A DNA stretch of 64,000 bases from Tetradesmus obliquus (Eukaryota > Chlorophyta > Chlorophyceae > Sphaeropleales > Scenedesmaceae). This document shows, piece by piece, positions 45,280-57,791 of the stretch. How positions within the stretch are numbered: the stretch's first letter is position 1; every line of letters starts with the position of its first letter. The stretch covers positions 4,485,501-4,549,500 of the forward strand of contig CP126202.1 in the NCBI GenBank assembly GCA_030272155.1. The letters run 5' to 3'. Position numbers and translations under genes: made by a program. The notes beneath the pieces are model-generated. The model did not search any database and was not told the DNA's origin. It worked only from the letters and a program-made list of their open reading frames with translations.

Positions 45280-47298
45280 ATGGCTGAGAACAGGCCCCTC
45301 TGCGATTGTGGTCGCCCAGCTGCTCTTAAGAAGGTGACAGACGCCGGTAAAGCCACATACGGCAGATGGTGAGCCGATCATGCTCGGATAGCAGCGCATG
45401 GCAAGTTGGTGCTGCTGCAGTGTCATTGTGTTTGGTGACAAGAGCGCTGTACACGATTACATTAAATGCAGGCTTCAAATGGCCTTGAGACAGCTTACCT
45501 GTGTAACTTCATTGTTCAACATCATGGAGCAGCTAATCTGCCATGCACAAAGGAGCAGCTTCTGCACAGAAACAAGAGCATCACTATGGGCATGCAGTGC
45601 ATGCCATGCACAGTCAGCAGCCCGCTGCATTGCATTGCAATCTGATTGAAGCAAACTCTCCCTGCGCACAACAATGCAGTCCTACAAACTTCGCTCGGCT
45701 TAGCAGAGCCTACACACTCTCTTGGCGCACCCAGTAACCCGGCTCTTTTCTGCAGGTTCTGGGGCTGCAAGAACTTCAATGACAGCCGCAAGCCGTGCCG
45801 CTTTTTTGAGTGGTATGGTGGTGATGATGATGATCAGCCAGAGCTGGGCAAGGTGCGCGGCAGCAGCAGCAGCAGAACAGCAGCAGCAGAAGGCGCAATA
45901 GCAGCAAATGGATCATTGTTACCAGCAGCAGCTGCACTATGCAGATGCCGTCGGCAAAGGGAAAGGTATAAATATATAAAATCGTACTTAAGGGTCAGCC
46001 AGGCAGGCAGGCCTTGCAGCTGCCGTGGCATCATGAGCCGCATGCCCTATATGCTGCTACCTGGCTGCAGGTGTCTGCTGACCTGCAAACCGTTCCCGGC
46101 AGCGCTAACGAGTACCGCTGTGCCCTGTGCCAGCAGGATGTGGCCATCACAAGTACTCAGGAAAGTTTCTGTATGCTGCTGGCTGCCTGCAGGTGTCTGC
46201 TGACCTGCAAAAGGTCCCCGGCAGCTCCAATGAGTACCGCTGCGCCCTGTGCCAGCAGGATGTGGCCATCGGAGGGCAGCACGTGTGCAGGGCATACGGC
46301 ACGTATCAGTGCAGCTGCGGCAACCGCTGGTGAGAGTTGGCAGCGATTGTGTAAAGCAGTGACAATGCGAGGGCAAGCGGGGATGCATTGCTGTTGTGCA
46401 TTGAGCCAGGGCAGTGCAGGGTCACGCCAGTCCTGCAGCAACTGTTGCAGGCGCGGCAGGGCGAGCCACCGCAGCAGCAGGCGTGCACAGGCAGCAGGCA
46501 GGCACAGGCAGCAGCTGCATGCATCATGCACTGGTAGCGCATCACCCTGGGCATGCGTGTGTCCACATGTGTGCTGCAGCTAGGTGTGCAGCAGCAGTAC
46601 GCATGCATGAAATGTTGGACGTGAAAGTTATGAGCACAGGACGGCAGAATCAGCTGGCAAGTGCACCTGTTGATGCTCACATGGGAGGTGCGGCAGCTTC
46701 ATCAGGCCCTAAGGTCTGCTCAACAGCATTGAACGTGCTGCTTGCACCCGCGCATGGCTGAAGACATTTTTGCTTTGTGTGCTGCTGCTGCAGGACATCT
46801 GGGTACAGCTGGGCAGGCAATGCGCAGCAGTGCAAGAGGTGTGGCCAGGGCCAGGTGAGTTGAGGTTCTGGTGTGCAGTTAACCACCCACACACCCTCAC
46901 CTAACGTGTGTTTGTGTTGTATGCCAATGCGTAGCAGACTAGTATAATGCCCATTGCAGGAAGTGGCAGCAAGCTCTTGCAGGCATTGCTACACGTAGAC
47001 CACTGCAGCACCTAGCACGCACCTGCCCCTGCTGCCTGTCTTTTGTCCCTATTGTGTTCAACAGGAGCCGGAGAGCAGCCAGCCGCTGCAGCGAGTGGCG
47101 CGCAGGGGAGGCAGCGGGCGGCCCCACAATGCAGCCATGTGCGGCATGTGCCAGGCGCTGGGGTACCCCTGCAACCTTGCTGCACAGACAGGGGCCCAGC
47201 CCGGCTTTGTGCAGCAGCAGCAGCAGCAGCAGCAGGCTTATAGCAGCTATGGCATGGCCTATACGTCATATGCAGGCAGCTACTATAGGCCCTTCTAA
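45280..47298 (+). CDS. GRF plus 3CxxC-type zinc-finger protein, 205 aa
   Basis: Exons 45280-45368, 45756-45852, 46193-46329, 46794-46854 and 47065-47298 close in frame to 205 aa. Residues 1-50 form a GRF zinc finger: CDCGRPAALKKV, then YGRWFWGCKNF and KPCRFFEW, the Cys-x-Cys...Cys...Cys spacing seen in topoisomerase III alpha, APE2 and NEIL3, where it binds single-stranded nucleic acid. Residues 80-140 hold CALC, YGTYQCSCGNRWTSGYSW and CKRCGQGQEP, matching the 3CxxC-type finger found in ZAR1 and receptor-transporting proteins. A further CGMC precedes a Gln/Tyr-rich tail. A nucleic-acid-binding role is inferred from the fingers. I know no named protein with both. Confidence 0.8.
46071..46160 (+). 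repeat. Echo of the 5' edge of GRF/3CxxC exon 3
   Basis: Acceptor and codons for VSADLQTVPGSANEYRCALC (K and S in the working copy at 46193) through QQDVAI. It then departs from the exon before the key CSCGNRW part. About three synonymous and two nonsynonymous codons differ. Confidence 0.88.
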
Positions 47299-47354
47299 CA
47301 AGTCAATGCACATGAGCAGCTGCGATAGTCATCTGCGGCAAACAGTGACACCAA

Positions 47355-47525
47355 CATATGAGCGCCGGGCTTCCCCTGCAACCTGGCTGCACAGCCAGGA
47401 GCCCAGCCTGGCTTTGTGCAGCAGCAGCAGCTGCAGCAGCAGCAGCAGCAGCAGCTGGCTTACAGCAGCTATGGCATGGCCTACATGTCATATGCTGGCA
47501 GCCACTACTGGCCCTGTTGCGTTGG
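47355..47525 (+). repeat. Echo of the 3' part of the GRF/3CxxC last exon
   Basis: GFPCNLAAQPGAQPGFVQQ, poly-Gln and AYSSYGMAYMSYAGS recur about 60 bases after the stop at 47298, in an untranslated position. Confidence 0.85.
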
Positions 47526-47694
47526 TAGTGCTGACAAGGCACGTGGATATAATAGCTCTTCTGTGTCCAAACAGTGGCATAAATTTGCAAGCTACACAAG
47601 CACCGCCAGCAGCAGTACGGTGTGGTTGGAGTGTAATGCTGCAGATGAAAGGAAGGTGCAGGTGTGCTCTGGTGGGTCTGCAGCTGCCGTGTTC

Positions 47695-47880
47695 AGCGCA
47701 GACATTAACAGAGTGATGGGTAACATGAGCTGGGTGATGGGTAACATGAGCAGGGTTCATGGGTAACATGAGCAGGTTGAAGGGTAACATGATGATGATG
47801 ACACATGAGCAGGGTTGATGGGTACCATGAGCAGGGTTGAAGGGTAACATGATGATGATGACACATAAGCAGGAGCGAGC
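47695..47880. repeat. Minisatellite of GGGTAACATGAGCAG-type units
   Basis: About seven imperfect units, two with (ATG)n insertions; part of the noncoding stretch 47299-48566, where nothing else is recognised. A short (TGTAA)n-like run follows at 47996-48014. Confidence 0.75.
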
Positions 47881-48566
47881 AGGGGGCGTGCCGCAGGGCA
47901 GGGAGTGAACTCAGTAAAGGTTTTACGCTAAAGTGTGCTATGAGCCTCTCGTTGGCTCCTGACTGGGGTTCCCACTCCTCGTTGAGTGGAGCATGTAATG
48001 TAATGTAATGTAATGCTTTTGCAAAATGTGCTGTCTGCAACTCTTTACAATGGGAGGCGTGCTGCTAGCAGCAGCACGTTGGTTCTCACATGTGGGTTTC
48101 CACGCAGCTGTTGCTGCTGCAGCCAGGCTGCGGCAACTAGTTGCCCAGTACTGGGCAGCCTGCATGGCTGCAGCAGCTGCTGGCAGTTGCGCCATGTTCA
48201 GCTCGCTGCCCCTGGCTGCGAAACATACGCAGTTCAATTTTGTTAATTTCGACAAGGCGCCAATGATTGTTGTGCGGAGCAAAACGCTACAAGCTGCAGC
48301 ACTGTGTTGCTGATAGTAGCTTGCTGACTAATCCGGCCCGGGTTTGCCTGTCACCGGCTGTGCTGCACCGCGACATGAGAATGGCAGGTCAATTACAGAC
48401 AGTCTTGTGCAACCATCAACCATCTTACGACAATTGAATTCATAAGAGAATATATCAACAGCGCAGGAACGCTGCTTTGACAACGCACAAAAGGGACTCG
48501 CTAGGTCCCAGACTGAAACTGGCTCCTCTCCGTCCATTAACCATCGTTATACCGGATTTTAGCTGT

Positions 48567-50320
48567 ATGGAGGAGATACAGGAAGAAAAGGTGAACTGAC
48601 GGCTGCCTCCGCTCTTCCCAGGTTCCGTGCAATTCGGCAGCTCCAGGCTGCAACCACTGCCCTTCCAGCCAGCCAGCAAGCACCGACAGAGTATGATTGT
48701 ATTGACAGTGTCCTTTTTGTATGGGGATATACCCATGCTGCGTGTTGCAGCTGCCCAGCTTCCAGTTTCCCGCCCACCTGCTCATCAGCACTGCTTCCTG
48801 TCTCGCCGTATGTCTGCTGCCTTCGTTTCCTCTGTGTGCAGAGCAAGCAGCAGGTGGCTATCGAGAAGGCCTACAGCTGCGCAGAGCACTGGCCGTTCCT
48901 GAGCAAGCTCAAGCTGCAGCCAACCTCAAACTCCATGACAGCCAGACTGAACAGGCTTGCCAACACAGGCCGCCCTATGTCTGACATGGCAGCATTCCAG
49001 ATCTCAGATGATGACATCAAGCGCCTCTCAGCGACAGCAACTGCCTTCTTTGACCGCAACCACATGAGCAGCTGGCAGCGCTACAGGGCCGAGTACTATG
49101 TCAACTTCCGCGCCAAGTGGGTGGGCATTGCAGGTGAGACTGTAAAGATGGACAGTCTAGCATGATTAATGCAAATCTGCGCACCTCAAGCATTGCTGGA
49201 CCAGGAGACCCCCGCCCAAGACTGTGTTTGACTTCTGTGCATGCCACAGCAGGAGTAGTATGCACCATGTTCCAGGGTGTTTATCAGTCGAGTCAAGTTC
49301 ATTCAAATAGCCTGGCCGCGTCCATGCTTGCGCTCATCCCCTTGTCCCAAAGCAGTGGCTCATACCGCCACTTGGTTGGTGCCAGGACCCATGCTCACCT
49401 ACCTTTACCTTTCTACTGCCTGCTTCTTGCTTGCAGGAGGCGACCTGCAGATGCTACTGACCTGGCTGCGCCCCCCACACTCTGAACATATCATTTCATC
49501 TCAAAGGGTGCATGTCCCTCTGCTGCCTGCCTCTTGCAGGAGACGACCTGCATCTGCTGCGTACCTGGCTGCACCCCCCAAACTGCTCTCTGGCTGGTCT
49601 CAGGCCATGCATATGCTCATCCCCTTGTGGCTCATACTGTCTCTACTGCCTGCCCACACTTGCAGGAGACGACCTGCATCTGCTGCTGACCTGGTTGCAC
49701 CCCCAAAATATCTCTCTCTCTCTGGCTGGCCTCATGCCATGCATGTACACACACACGTGTGGCTCATCCCGTCTGTTTACTGTCTGTACCCGCTTGCAGG
49801 AGACGACCTGCACCTGCTGCTGACCTGGCTGCACCCGCCAAACTACGACCATAAAATTTCATCTCAAAGGGTGCATGTCTCTCTCTGCCACCTGTCACTT
49901 GCAGGAGACGACCTGCACCTGCTGCTGACCTGGCTGCACCCGCCAAACTGCGAGGACGTGCCCTACGAGCTCGCCCTGGGCCTCGAAACAGCAGCACGCC
50001 TCTTCATCAACACGCAGATGAACCTCATGCTCGACACATTCGGAAACGAGCTGCAGCTGGCAGTGGTGATGCAGCTGGTGCGGGGGTGCCACATGGCAGC
50101 CTGGCAGGCGATCAAATGGGAGCTGCAGCGCGCCACAGCACGCCACAGGGACTGCCGCTGCGAGCGCTGCAGCCACCGCGGCTGCTACGATCCGTACGAC
50201 AGCTCCTTTGCTGACCTGTCGTACATTGCGCTGGGCAGCAGCACAAGGCTGGAGAAGGGCATCAGCAGGGGGCCCTGGGCCACGCGCTTCAAGGCGGCAC
50301 TGGGCAGGGTCCAGCGTTAA
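48567..50320 (+). CDS. Orphan protein with a Cys-rich knuckle, about 266 aa
   Basis: The surest exons are 48842-49133 and 49905-50320 (SKQQVAIEKAYSCAEHWPFL to the stop), joined at phase 1 to read GDDLHLLLTWLHPPN. Exon 48622-48690 (VPCNSAAPGCNHC) also fits in phase. A first exon 48567-48590 (MEEIQEEK) would need an intron of only 31 bases, so the true start may lie elsewhere. The protein is mainly helical in appearance, with LNRLANTGRPMSDMAAF, FFDRNHMSSWQRYRAEYY and, near the C terminus, the cluster CRCERCSHRGC that could bind zinc. No family recognised. Four further copies of the last exon's acceptor edge precede it. Confidence 0.6.
49437..49850 (+). repeat. Ladder of four echoes of the last-exon acceptor
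   Basis: Acceptor plus GDDLHLLLTWLHPP codons begin at 49437, 49540, 49666 and 49800, with the working copy at 49905; spacings are 103, 126, 134 and 105 bases. Each has a CTTGCAG or ACTTGCAG acceptor. One frame stays open from 49277 through the whole ladder to the stop. Confidence 0.92.
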
Positions 50321-50543
50321 AGCAGCAGCAGCAGCAGCAGCAGCAACGGCAGCAACAGCAGCAGCAGCCACTACGTTGCTGCCGCTGCAGCAGCAGGCAG
50401 CTGACTGCATTGCCGCAGAAGTGCCCTGAGCATGCGCAGCTGTGCAGCTACAGCAAGTGCCGCAGCTCAGCGGTGCCGGCAACAGAGGCAAGGCAGTTGT
50501 TTGGAGCAGCCTGAGTTAATGCAGCATTGCTGCGGCCCGGTTT

Positions 50544-50621
<78 letters not shown>
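50544..50621 (+). repeat. (CAG)26 microsatellite
   Basis: 78 bases of uninterrupted CAG, the longest pure tract in the window, in the 3' flank of the orphan gene. Confidence 0.97.
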
Positions 50622-50622
<1 letters not shown>

Positions 50623-51059
50623 TGCTGCGCTGAGGGGCAATTGACTTACAGCGATGTTTCCTTGTTGTTTTGCCACCACAGGGCAGCAGACTGCCCTTGT
50701 GTGTTACAGAGCACGTCAGCTACTAGCAGCTTGATGCTGCTGGACAGAGCTTCAGCATTTGGCGGCAGCTCAGCGTTGAGCAATCATGAATAAGTTATTT
50801 ACTGTACGACATGTACAGCCCCCAAATCAAAATCAATAATGGCCAGCGTCTGGCTGAGTGAATGGCGTTGCACAAGGATGCCCCTGCCGCGGGGCCCTTT
50901 TGCGCTTCAGGATATTGTCAATCTGTCCTGTCTTTTTGTGTTGTATGCTGGACCCACCACCCCTACACACAGCAGCAAGCAGCGCAGCGCAATGCTGGCG
51001 CTGCAGCTGCAGCTGCTGCGCACGCCTGGCCTAGCCAGGCCGTCACCATCTGTCATGAG

Positions 51060-51562
51060 ATATACGCAGCCAGTCCTGCTGCCCTCCTCTGGCTCTGCCT
51101 TTTAGGTCTTGCATCTTCCATTGCGTCAGTTTGCTTCAGAGGCAGCAGCCTGCCAACAACGTTAGCTGCAGCCATTGCGGTTGGTGCTGCACATTGCATG
51201 CTTTTGGTTTGAGCTCTGCAGCAGAGCTTTCAGTCAGTTACATTGCGCCAGCGGTTGACGGCCTAAACAAGGTCACAAGTGTGCCCCCAGATTTGCATGG
51301 TTCCTCAATGGTGCTGCTTGCTCATGATATTATGCAGCCGGTCCTGCTGCTCCTTTGGCTTTGCTTGATCAGCTCTTGCGTTTTTCAAGCAGTCGCATTG
51401 CCTCAGTGGCAGCTGACTGGTTTCTCTACAGGCATTGGTGCTGCACATTGCATCCTTTAGGTTTGAGCTCCGCAGCAGAGCTTTGAGTTGATTGCACGCC
51501 AGCGGTTGGTGACCTCAACAAGGTCAAAAGTGTGCCCCCAGATTTGCATGTTCCTCAATGGT
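51060..51562. repeat. Direct repeat of about 250-270 bp, two copies
   Basis: 51180-51310 and 51434-51562 share GGTGCTGCACATTGCAT, GTTTGAGCTC-GCAGCAGAGC and GTGTGCCCCCAGATTTGCAT; the similarity extends weakly upstream (CCTGCTG-CTC-TTTGGCT). Noncoding as far as can be seen. Confidence 0.8.
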
Positions 51563-53513
51563 TGGGTGGGCCTCCTTTGAGCCCCGGAACAAACTTTCAC
51601 CTTATTATGGGCTGCTGATTGCCCTGCATCTTGCTTTGTGCCATGTGCTTTGTGGGTGTCTTGCATCGCTGTTTTTTACAGCTGCTGTTGGAAGGGCGTT
51701 GGTTGATGATCAGCCGTGGACTGTTGTAGCATGACCGAGCAGTCCAGGCACAGTGCCGCCACTTGTCTGACACAGCAGTTTGACAAGTCGGCAAGTATCT
51801 GTGTGGGTTGCTTGGAGCCTTGCGGCCAGCTTGCTTAGGCAGGCACTAGTATGCTGTGTGTTGCGTATGTGTGCAGTGCTGCATCAAAGCGCGCTGCTGC
51901 ACAATACAGGCTGTGTTGGCAGCACAAAAATTAACTGTGGTGTCTGATTGAGTGTGTTTGGTGCCGGGGTAAAGGCTGATGGGGTTGGGGCTTTGGATGA
52001 AAGGTTGTGCTTTTGCGGGGTGACCATCCTGTAGAATTGCGTCCCCACTGGTAACGAAAAGAACTAAATGGCTGACCGCACACTGTGGTGTGGCGCCTTG
52101 TTTGACTGGATGCAAAGCTGCCTAGGTCCTGAAAGTCATCACGGTCACAGCTGTTCTGGCTGACTGCATACCTGTATGATCGTTGACGGGCACAAGGCGT
52201 TGACAAGTCGGAAAAACCACACAGTTGCACCTTGGCTGAGTAATTTCATCTTTCCGTGTTGCTCCCAGCACGTGGCAGGCACCTTGATTACGTGCCACGC
52301 AACTGCAGACTTCAGGCGCTTTGGCGATTCAAGTCGCTAGGCATCCTCTTCTTCTGGTGGTGGCCTTGCATTGCACTCAGCAAATGTATTCGCTTGACAC
52401 CAACTGTAACAAGCATCTTATGCTGACACCCTCAACTGCCGAGCCAGCCGCCGTCAGCGCTGCAAATGGATGAGTGGCCCGAAAGCGTCTGCTCTGCTGT
52501 TAAAAGATGTTCTTTTTTTTCAGCAGGGATTTGGCGTCCGTGTCAGCAGGAACGTACCTAGGCACACATCAGATGTAATTGCGTGTTACACTGTGCTTCG
52601 ACCACCAACAAGGCGCACCACAAGGCATTGACGCCATGCGCTGCACTGTCAAGAAATGCAGCTGCTGTTGCAGCAGCCAAAAGCAATTTCGTGGTGCAAA
52701 AATGCACATCAAGCCGCTTGCAGCGGCTGCGTAAATGGTCTGTATGCAGAGCCATGCAGCAACCCTCCAGCCGCCCTCAACTGTCTTGAACTCCAATGCA
52801 CCACAGTAAGCTGCAGCGCAAAGAAGATGCTGCGTGAACGAATCCGGTATCAAAACAAAAAGTCAAACATGTGTCACAGCACACACATTCAGTCCCACTG
52901 CCTGTCCATGACAGCATGTTTGGCATTAAACAGACTCATGCTGTTATTGCTGTTTGCTGGTCGTGTTCCTGACAGTCAAAATGTGCAGCACATACAAGTC
53001 AGACATGCGCCATGAGGTCAACACAGTGTAGCAGCGTCCCATAAAGATGTTGTGAGCAGCCCTAATTGTAGCGTCATGTATGTCATCTTGGCATGCAGTC
53101 CCGGACAGACCACATGGCTTCACTCAGATATATCCCAAGCACTTGCTGCTGTCACTACACATACGATAAATTGTGTGATAGTCTAGCAGGCCAAAGCAAC
53201 AAACAGAGCAGCAAACCATCCTGCTTGTCAACAGTAACTACTGATGCAACCAAAAAATAAAATCAGGTGCCTATTGCAGGAGCTGGTTGCAGCTGTGCAA
53301 CTGCTGAAGCAATGGCTTCAATGGCAGGCGGGTGGTGTTGCAAGTACAGCAACATAACTAAAAGTGCAGAAGTGGGTGAGCAATGTCCACAATACACAAA
53401 CGGTGTCAATTCAAACATAACAAGTCAGGCGTATAACCCTGGCACACCCACCTGTGTCATTCTGCTCTCCATCTTCTACAAAAAAACCAGTGGCACAGCG
53501 TAATCTGGAACTC

Positions 53514-53533
53514 TCAGCTCCAGTGCTGCTGCC

Positions 53534-53580
<47 letters not shown>

Positions 53581-54122
53581 GCCTGCTGCTGCACAGTCAG
53601 CAGGCATGCAGCGCTGCTATTGCCAGGCAGCGCGGCTGCAGCTGCAGCACTCCTCTCACGCTCAGCAGCACCTTGTGCAGTTGCGGCTGCTGCTGTTGCG
53701 TGTGCATGACCCACCCCAGCTGCAGCAGCAGCAGCAGCGGTAGCAGCCTTTGGTGTCACTGCTGCTGCCCCTGGTTGGCTCACCCTCGAGAGGCTGAGTG
53801 ACTGCCTGCCAGATACATTTGTGATGTTGGAAGCCCTGCTTAGATCCACTGACTGCCTGTAGTGCTGCTGCTGCTGCTGATCTCCCGAAAAGGCTGCTGC
53901 CGCTGGAAATGGCGGCGCAGCAGCAGCAGCAGCAGCAGAGCCAGCTGCTGCTGCTGCTGCAGCTGATCCCATGGAGTGGCGTGAGCTATCTGCGGGTGCT
54001 GCTGCTGGCGAGTTTATGCCTCCCACAATAGGCACATTGCCGATGCTGTCATGCATCTTTATGATGCCTCGGATGTCTCGGTGCACTGCTGAGCAGAAAG
54101 TGTCAAATGCAATCACCTGCAT

Positions 54123-54156
<34 letters not shown>

Positions 54157-57100
54157 GTTCGTGATCTTGACAGGTTTATACACACAGCCAGGGGGCCAAA
54201 ACAATCACCTGCGCCGCCAGCAGCAAAGTCGCATCATCTTCATTGTAGCACAAAACAGCGTAGCACAGCACAGCACAGCACAGCACAGCACAGCACAGCA
54301 CAGCACAGCACAGCACAGCACAGCACAGCACGGCACAGCACACAGCACAGAACTACAGATGGACCATGGCATGCTGCTCACGTGAAAGGGCTCCTCCATA
54401 AACGCTCCAATGATCTCAACGCCCAGCAGCAGGAGGGCGATGACCACAGCCAATTTCAACATTGAAAACATCTAAAGTCAAACCCAGCAGCAGCCAACTC
54501 ACATGGAAAGGCTCCTCTATAAAAGCCCGTGAGAGGAATATTATGAAGAGAGAAGGGCACTTGCAACACTAGTAAATGGTAACCAAAGGCGCTCACGTGA
54601 AAGGGCTCTTCGATAAAAGCTCCAATGTTCTCCGCGCCCAGCAGCAGGAAGGCGATGACCACAGCCAGAGGTGGGCTGGCCCAGCCCGCCATGGGCCACA
54701 ACACAACACTCATCCGGCACAGTCAATCGATCAATCAAATACACGTTTTTCTAGCAAGAGGTGAACCCAGCACAGTGCTCCCTCAAATTATAAGATCCTC
54801 TATGCAAGTGCCAATGTTCCCTTAGCCCTGCTACCGTGAAAGGGCTCTTCTATGAAGGCTCCAATGTTCTCCACGCCCAGCAGCAGGAAAGCGATGACCA
54901 CAGCCAGAGGTGGGCTGGCCCAGCCCGCCATGGGCCACAACACAATACCTCTCATCCAGCACTCTGCTCCCTCAAATTATAAAGATCCTCTATGCAAGTG
55001 CCAAGATTCCCTAAACTTCCCGCTCACATGAAAAGGCTCTTCTATGAAGGCTCCAATGTTCTCCACCCCTAGCAGCAGAAAGGCGATGACCACAGCCAGA
55101 GGGGGGCTGGCCCAGCCCGCCATGGGCCACAGCAGCAGCGGCAGCAGCGTCAGGTACACCATAAGGAAGCGGCTGGTGTGCCTGCAGCAGCAGCAGCAGC
55201 AGCAGCGGCAGCAGCAGCACATAAACAATATGATTGCAGCGGCAGCAGGATCAGACACGCAAATGCCATGTCCTAGCTCTGCCAAACACTAAACGTCACT
55301 GCATTAAACAGTTGCTGCTCCGCACTGCAGACCCCTTCACAATTATCTCTGCAGCACTTTTCTGCGTGCTCACCGCGTGTAACAGAAGGGAATGGCGGTG
55401 TTGTAGATGCGCCCGCAGGCGCCAAACTCAAAGGTGTACAGCGACAGCATGGCATCCAGGCGGCTCTTAGCCATGGGGTCCACGTCTGACGCAGCCACGA
55501 TGCTGCTGAGGGCCTGCAAGTCAGCAGCAGCAGCAGCAGCGGCAGCAGCAACAAACGGGACTCAAAAGGTGTACAGCGACAGCATGGTGTCCAGGCGGGA
55601 CTTGGCTATCGGGTCCACATCTGAAGCAGCCACGATGCTGCTGAGGGCCTGTGAAAATAGGACATTGGCACAGCACGCAACGTGCAGCGTGCAGCACACA
55701 ACCGAGCAGTGAGCAATGAGTAATTGATTGTGTGTGCATGTGTCCAGGCGGCTCTTGGCCATGGGGTCCATGTCAGATGCAGCCGCGATGCTCGACAGTG
55801 CCTGTAAATCAGCAAAAGCAGCACATAGCACACATGATTACAGAGTTGCGGCGAACTGCTTGAGCGTTGTGTATGATCTGGGACTTGGCCATGGGGTCTA
55901 TGTCAGGCGCAGCCACCCTGCTCGGCCTCACCTGCCCTAGTGCTAGTGGCCGGTGGCTTTGCTCCAGCCGCCATTCCAGCTCAGCAGGCAGCAGCACACC
56001 TCGCAGCTCGTTCCTCAGCTGCCCTGCCACCAGCGGCCGCACTGTCAACTTTACCACCCACATGGCGGCAACTGAGTCTGCTGGGGCTTGCTTCATGTGG
56101 TGTGTACAGCAAACCAAGTGCAAAAAACAAAGGCCAGACCGCAGCAACTGCCCTCACCTGTCCCAGGGCCAGCGGCCTGTGGCTCTGCTCCAGCAGCCAT
56201 TCCAACTCGGCAGGCAGCAGCACGCCCCGCAGCTCGTTGCGCAGCTGCCCCGCCACCAGGGGCCGAACTGTTGACTTGACCACCCACATGGCGGCTGCTG
56301 CCCAGCGCGCCAGCGCGTGCACGAGGTGTGCTTGGTGCGGCGGGATGTAGGCAACTCCCTGCGGCACATGGTGTGCATCAAAGCATGCAGTTGGTTGTGG
56401 GCAATGGCTTGCTGCAGGTGCCTGGTGGGGAGCACCCATATCGCGGCGGCTGCCCAGCGCGCTAATGCGTGTACTAGGTGCGCTTGGTGCGGCGGTTGGT
56501 TAGTGTTGGCAGTTGGTTGCGGTCAAAGGCAACACCCTGCGGCGGCAAGTTGAGGTAGCAGTTGGTTAGTGTTGGCAGTTGGTTGCGGTCAAAGGCTTGC
56601 TGCGGCCGCACAGTGGACTTGACCACCCACATGGCGGCTGCTGCCCAGCGCGCTAATGCGTGTGTGAGGTGAGCTTGGTGCGGCGGTATATAAGCAACAC
56701 CCTGCGGAATGGTGTGGTTGCAGGCAGTCACGGCAACATCGAAAAATTGAAGCAGGGCTGACAATACACTGACGCTGCATGCAGATGATGCAGCCGGTCA
56801 TTGCAATGAGGTTGTAGGCTGAAGCTGACGGCTGACGACAATGGCTGACATGCTCCAGCTTGGCGCACCGACACACCCCACAACACCTTGCCAAACAGCA
56901 TTTCAAGACTCAGGCAAACGCGCAAGCCCCACCTGCCGCACGATGTTGTGTGCCAGTGACACCAGCTGCCCCACATCCTTGCGTGCTTCCCACCAGCGAG
57001 CGTAGCTGCTGTTTGTTTTGAACACCAGCAGCAGCGTCAGCGCAAAAGTGATCGCGCTGAAGAAGGCCTGCACGGATGAGAGGCTCAGCATAGGCCAATG

Positions 57101-57714
57101 GTACGCCTACGGATGCAGAATCAGCAGCAGCAGCAGCAGCAACAGCAGCAGGGTGCAGGAGTGTAGGCCAGGTTCACCTTGCTTGTTGGGCACTGGGCAA
57201 AGCAATCGCAGAGGCTGCCTGCCTCCTGCCACTTGACAGTGCCAGCATGCTTGAGTTAGACGCTCAAAGCCGGTGTACAAGGTTGTAAGCAGAGGGGATG
57301 CGGCTGCTGTTGGCTGGACTTCAGCACAGTACGTGAGCACGTGTGTGATGCGTGTGGCGGCTACTGCGCACCTCGACCAGCGCCCTTGCGGCTGGTGGCC
57401 AAAGCAATTGCAGCTGCCTGCCTCCTGCTACCAGCTACTTCCAGCATGCTCCAGGAAGCCGCTGAAGTGTGCATATCAGGCTGTCAGCACTGAGAAGGCA
57501 GCTGCTGTTGGCTGAACTTCAGCACGGTGTGTGGCTGTCATAAGCTGTTGTGATGACGAAACCACATAAAAAGCAGAAGACAATCATATGTTGTGTGGTG
57601 TGCCTGACTGCTGGTGCGCACCTCAACCAGCGTCCTTGAGTACACCCCCACCACCACTGACAGCGCTGCCACGTAGACCAGAATCCATACATAGCCATAC
57701 ATGACCCGCGCCCT

Positions 57715-57791
<77 letters not shown>

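Larger units (their letters stand above)
50321..53513. other. Intergenic region
   Basis: 3' flanks of the converging orphan and bestrophin genes. Contains the (CAG)26 tract and one pair of direct repeats, listed separately. No other gene recognised; open frames here are short and unsupported. Confidence 0.45.

Noticed and set aside
49437-49950. Regular repeats resembling a CRISPR array
   Set aside because: Units are exon-acceptor copies with coding similarity in a eukaryotic gene, spacers vary from about 70 to 100 bases and no cas gene exists.
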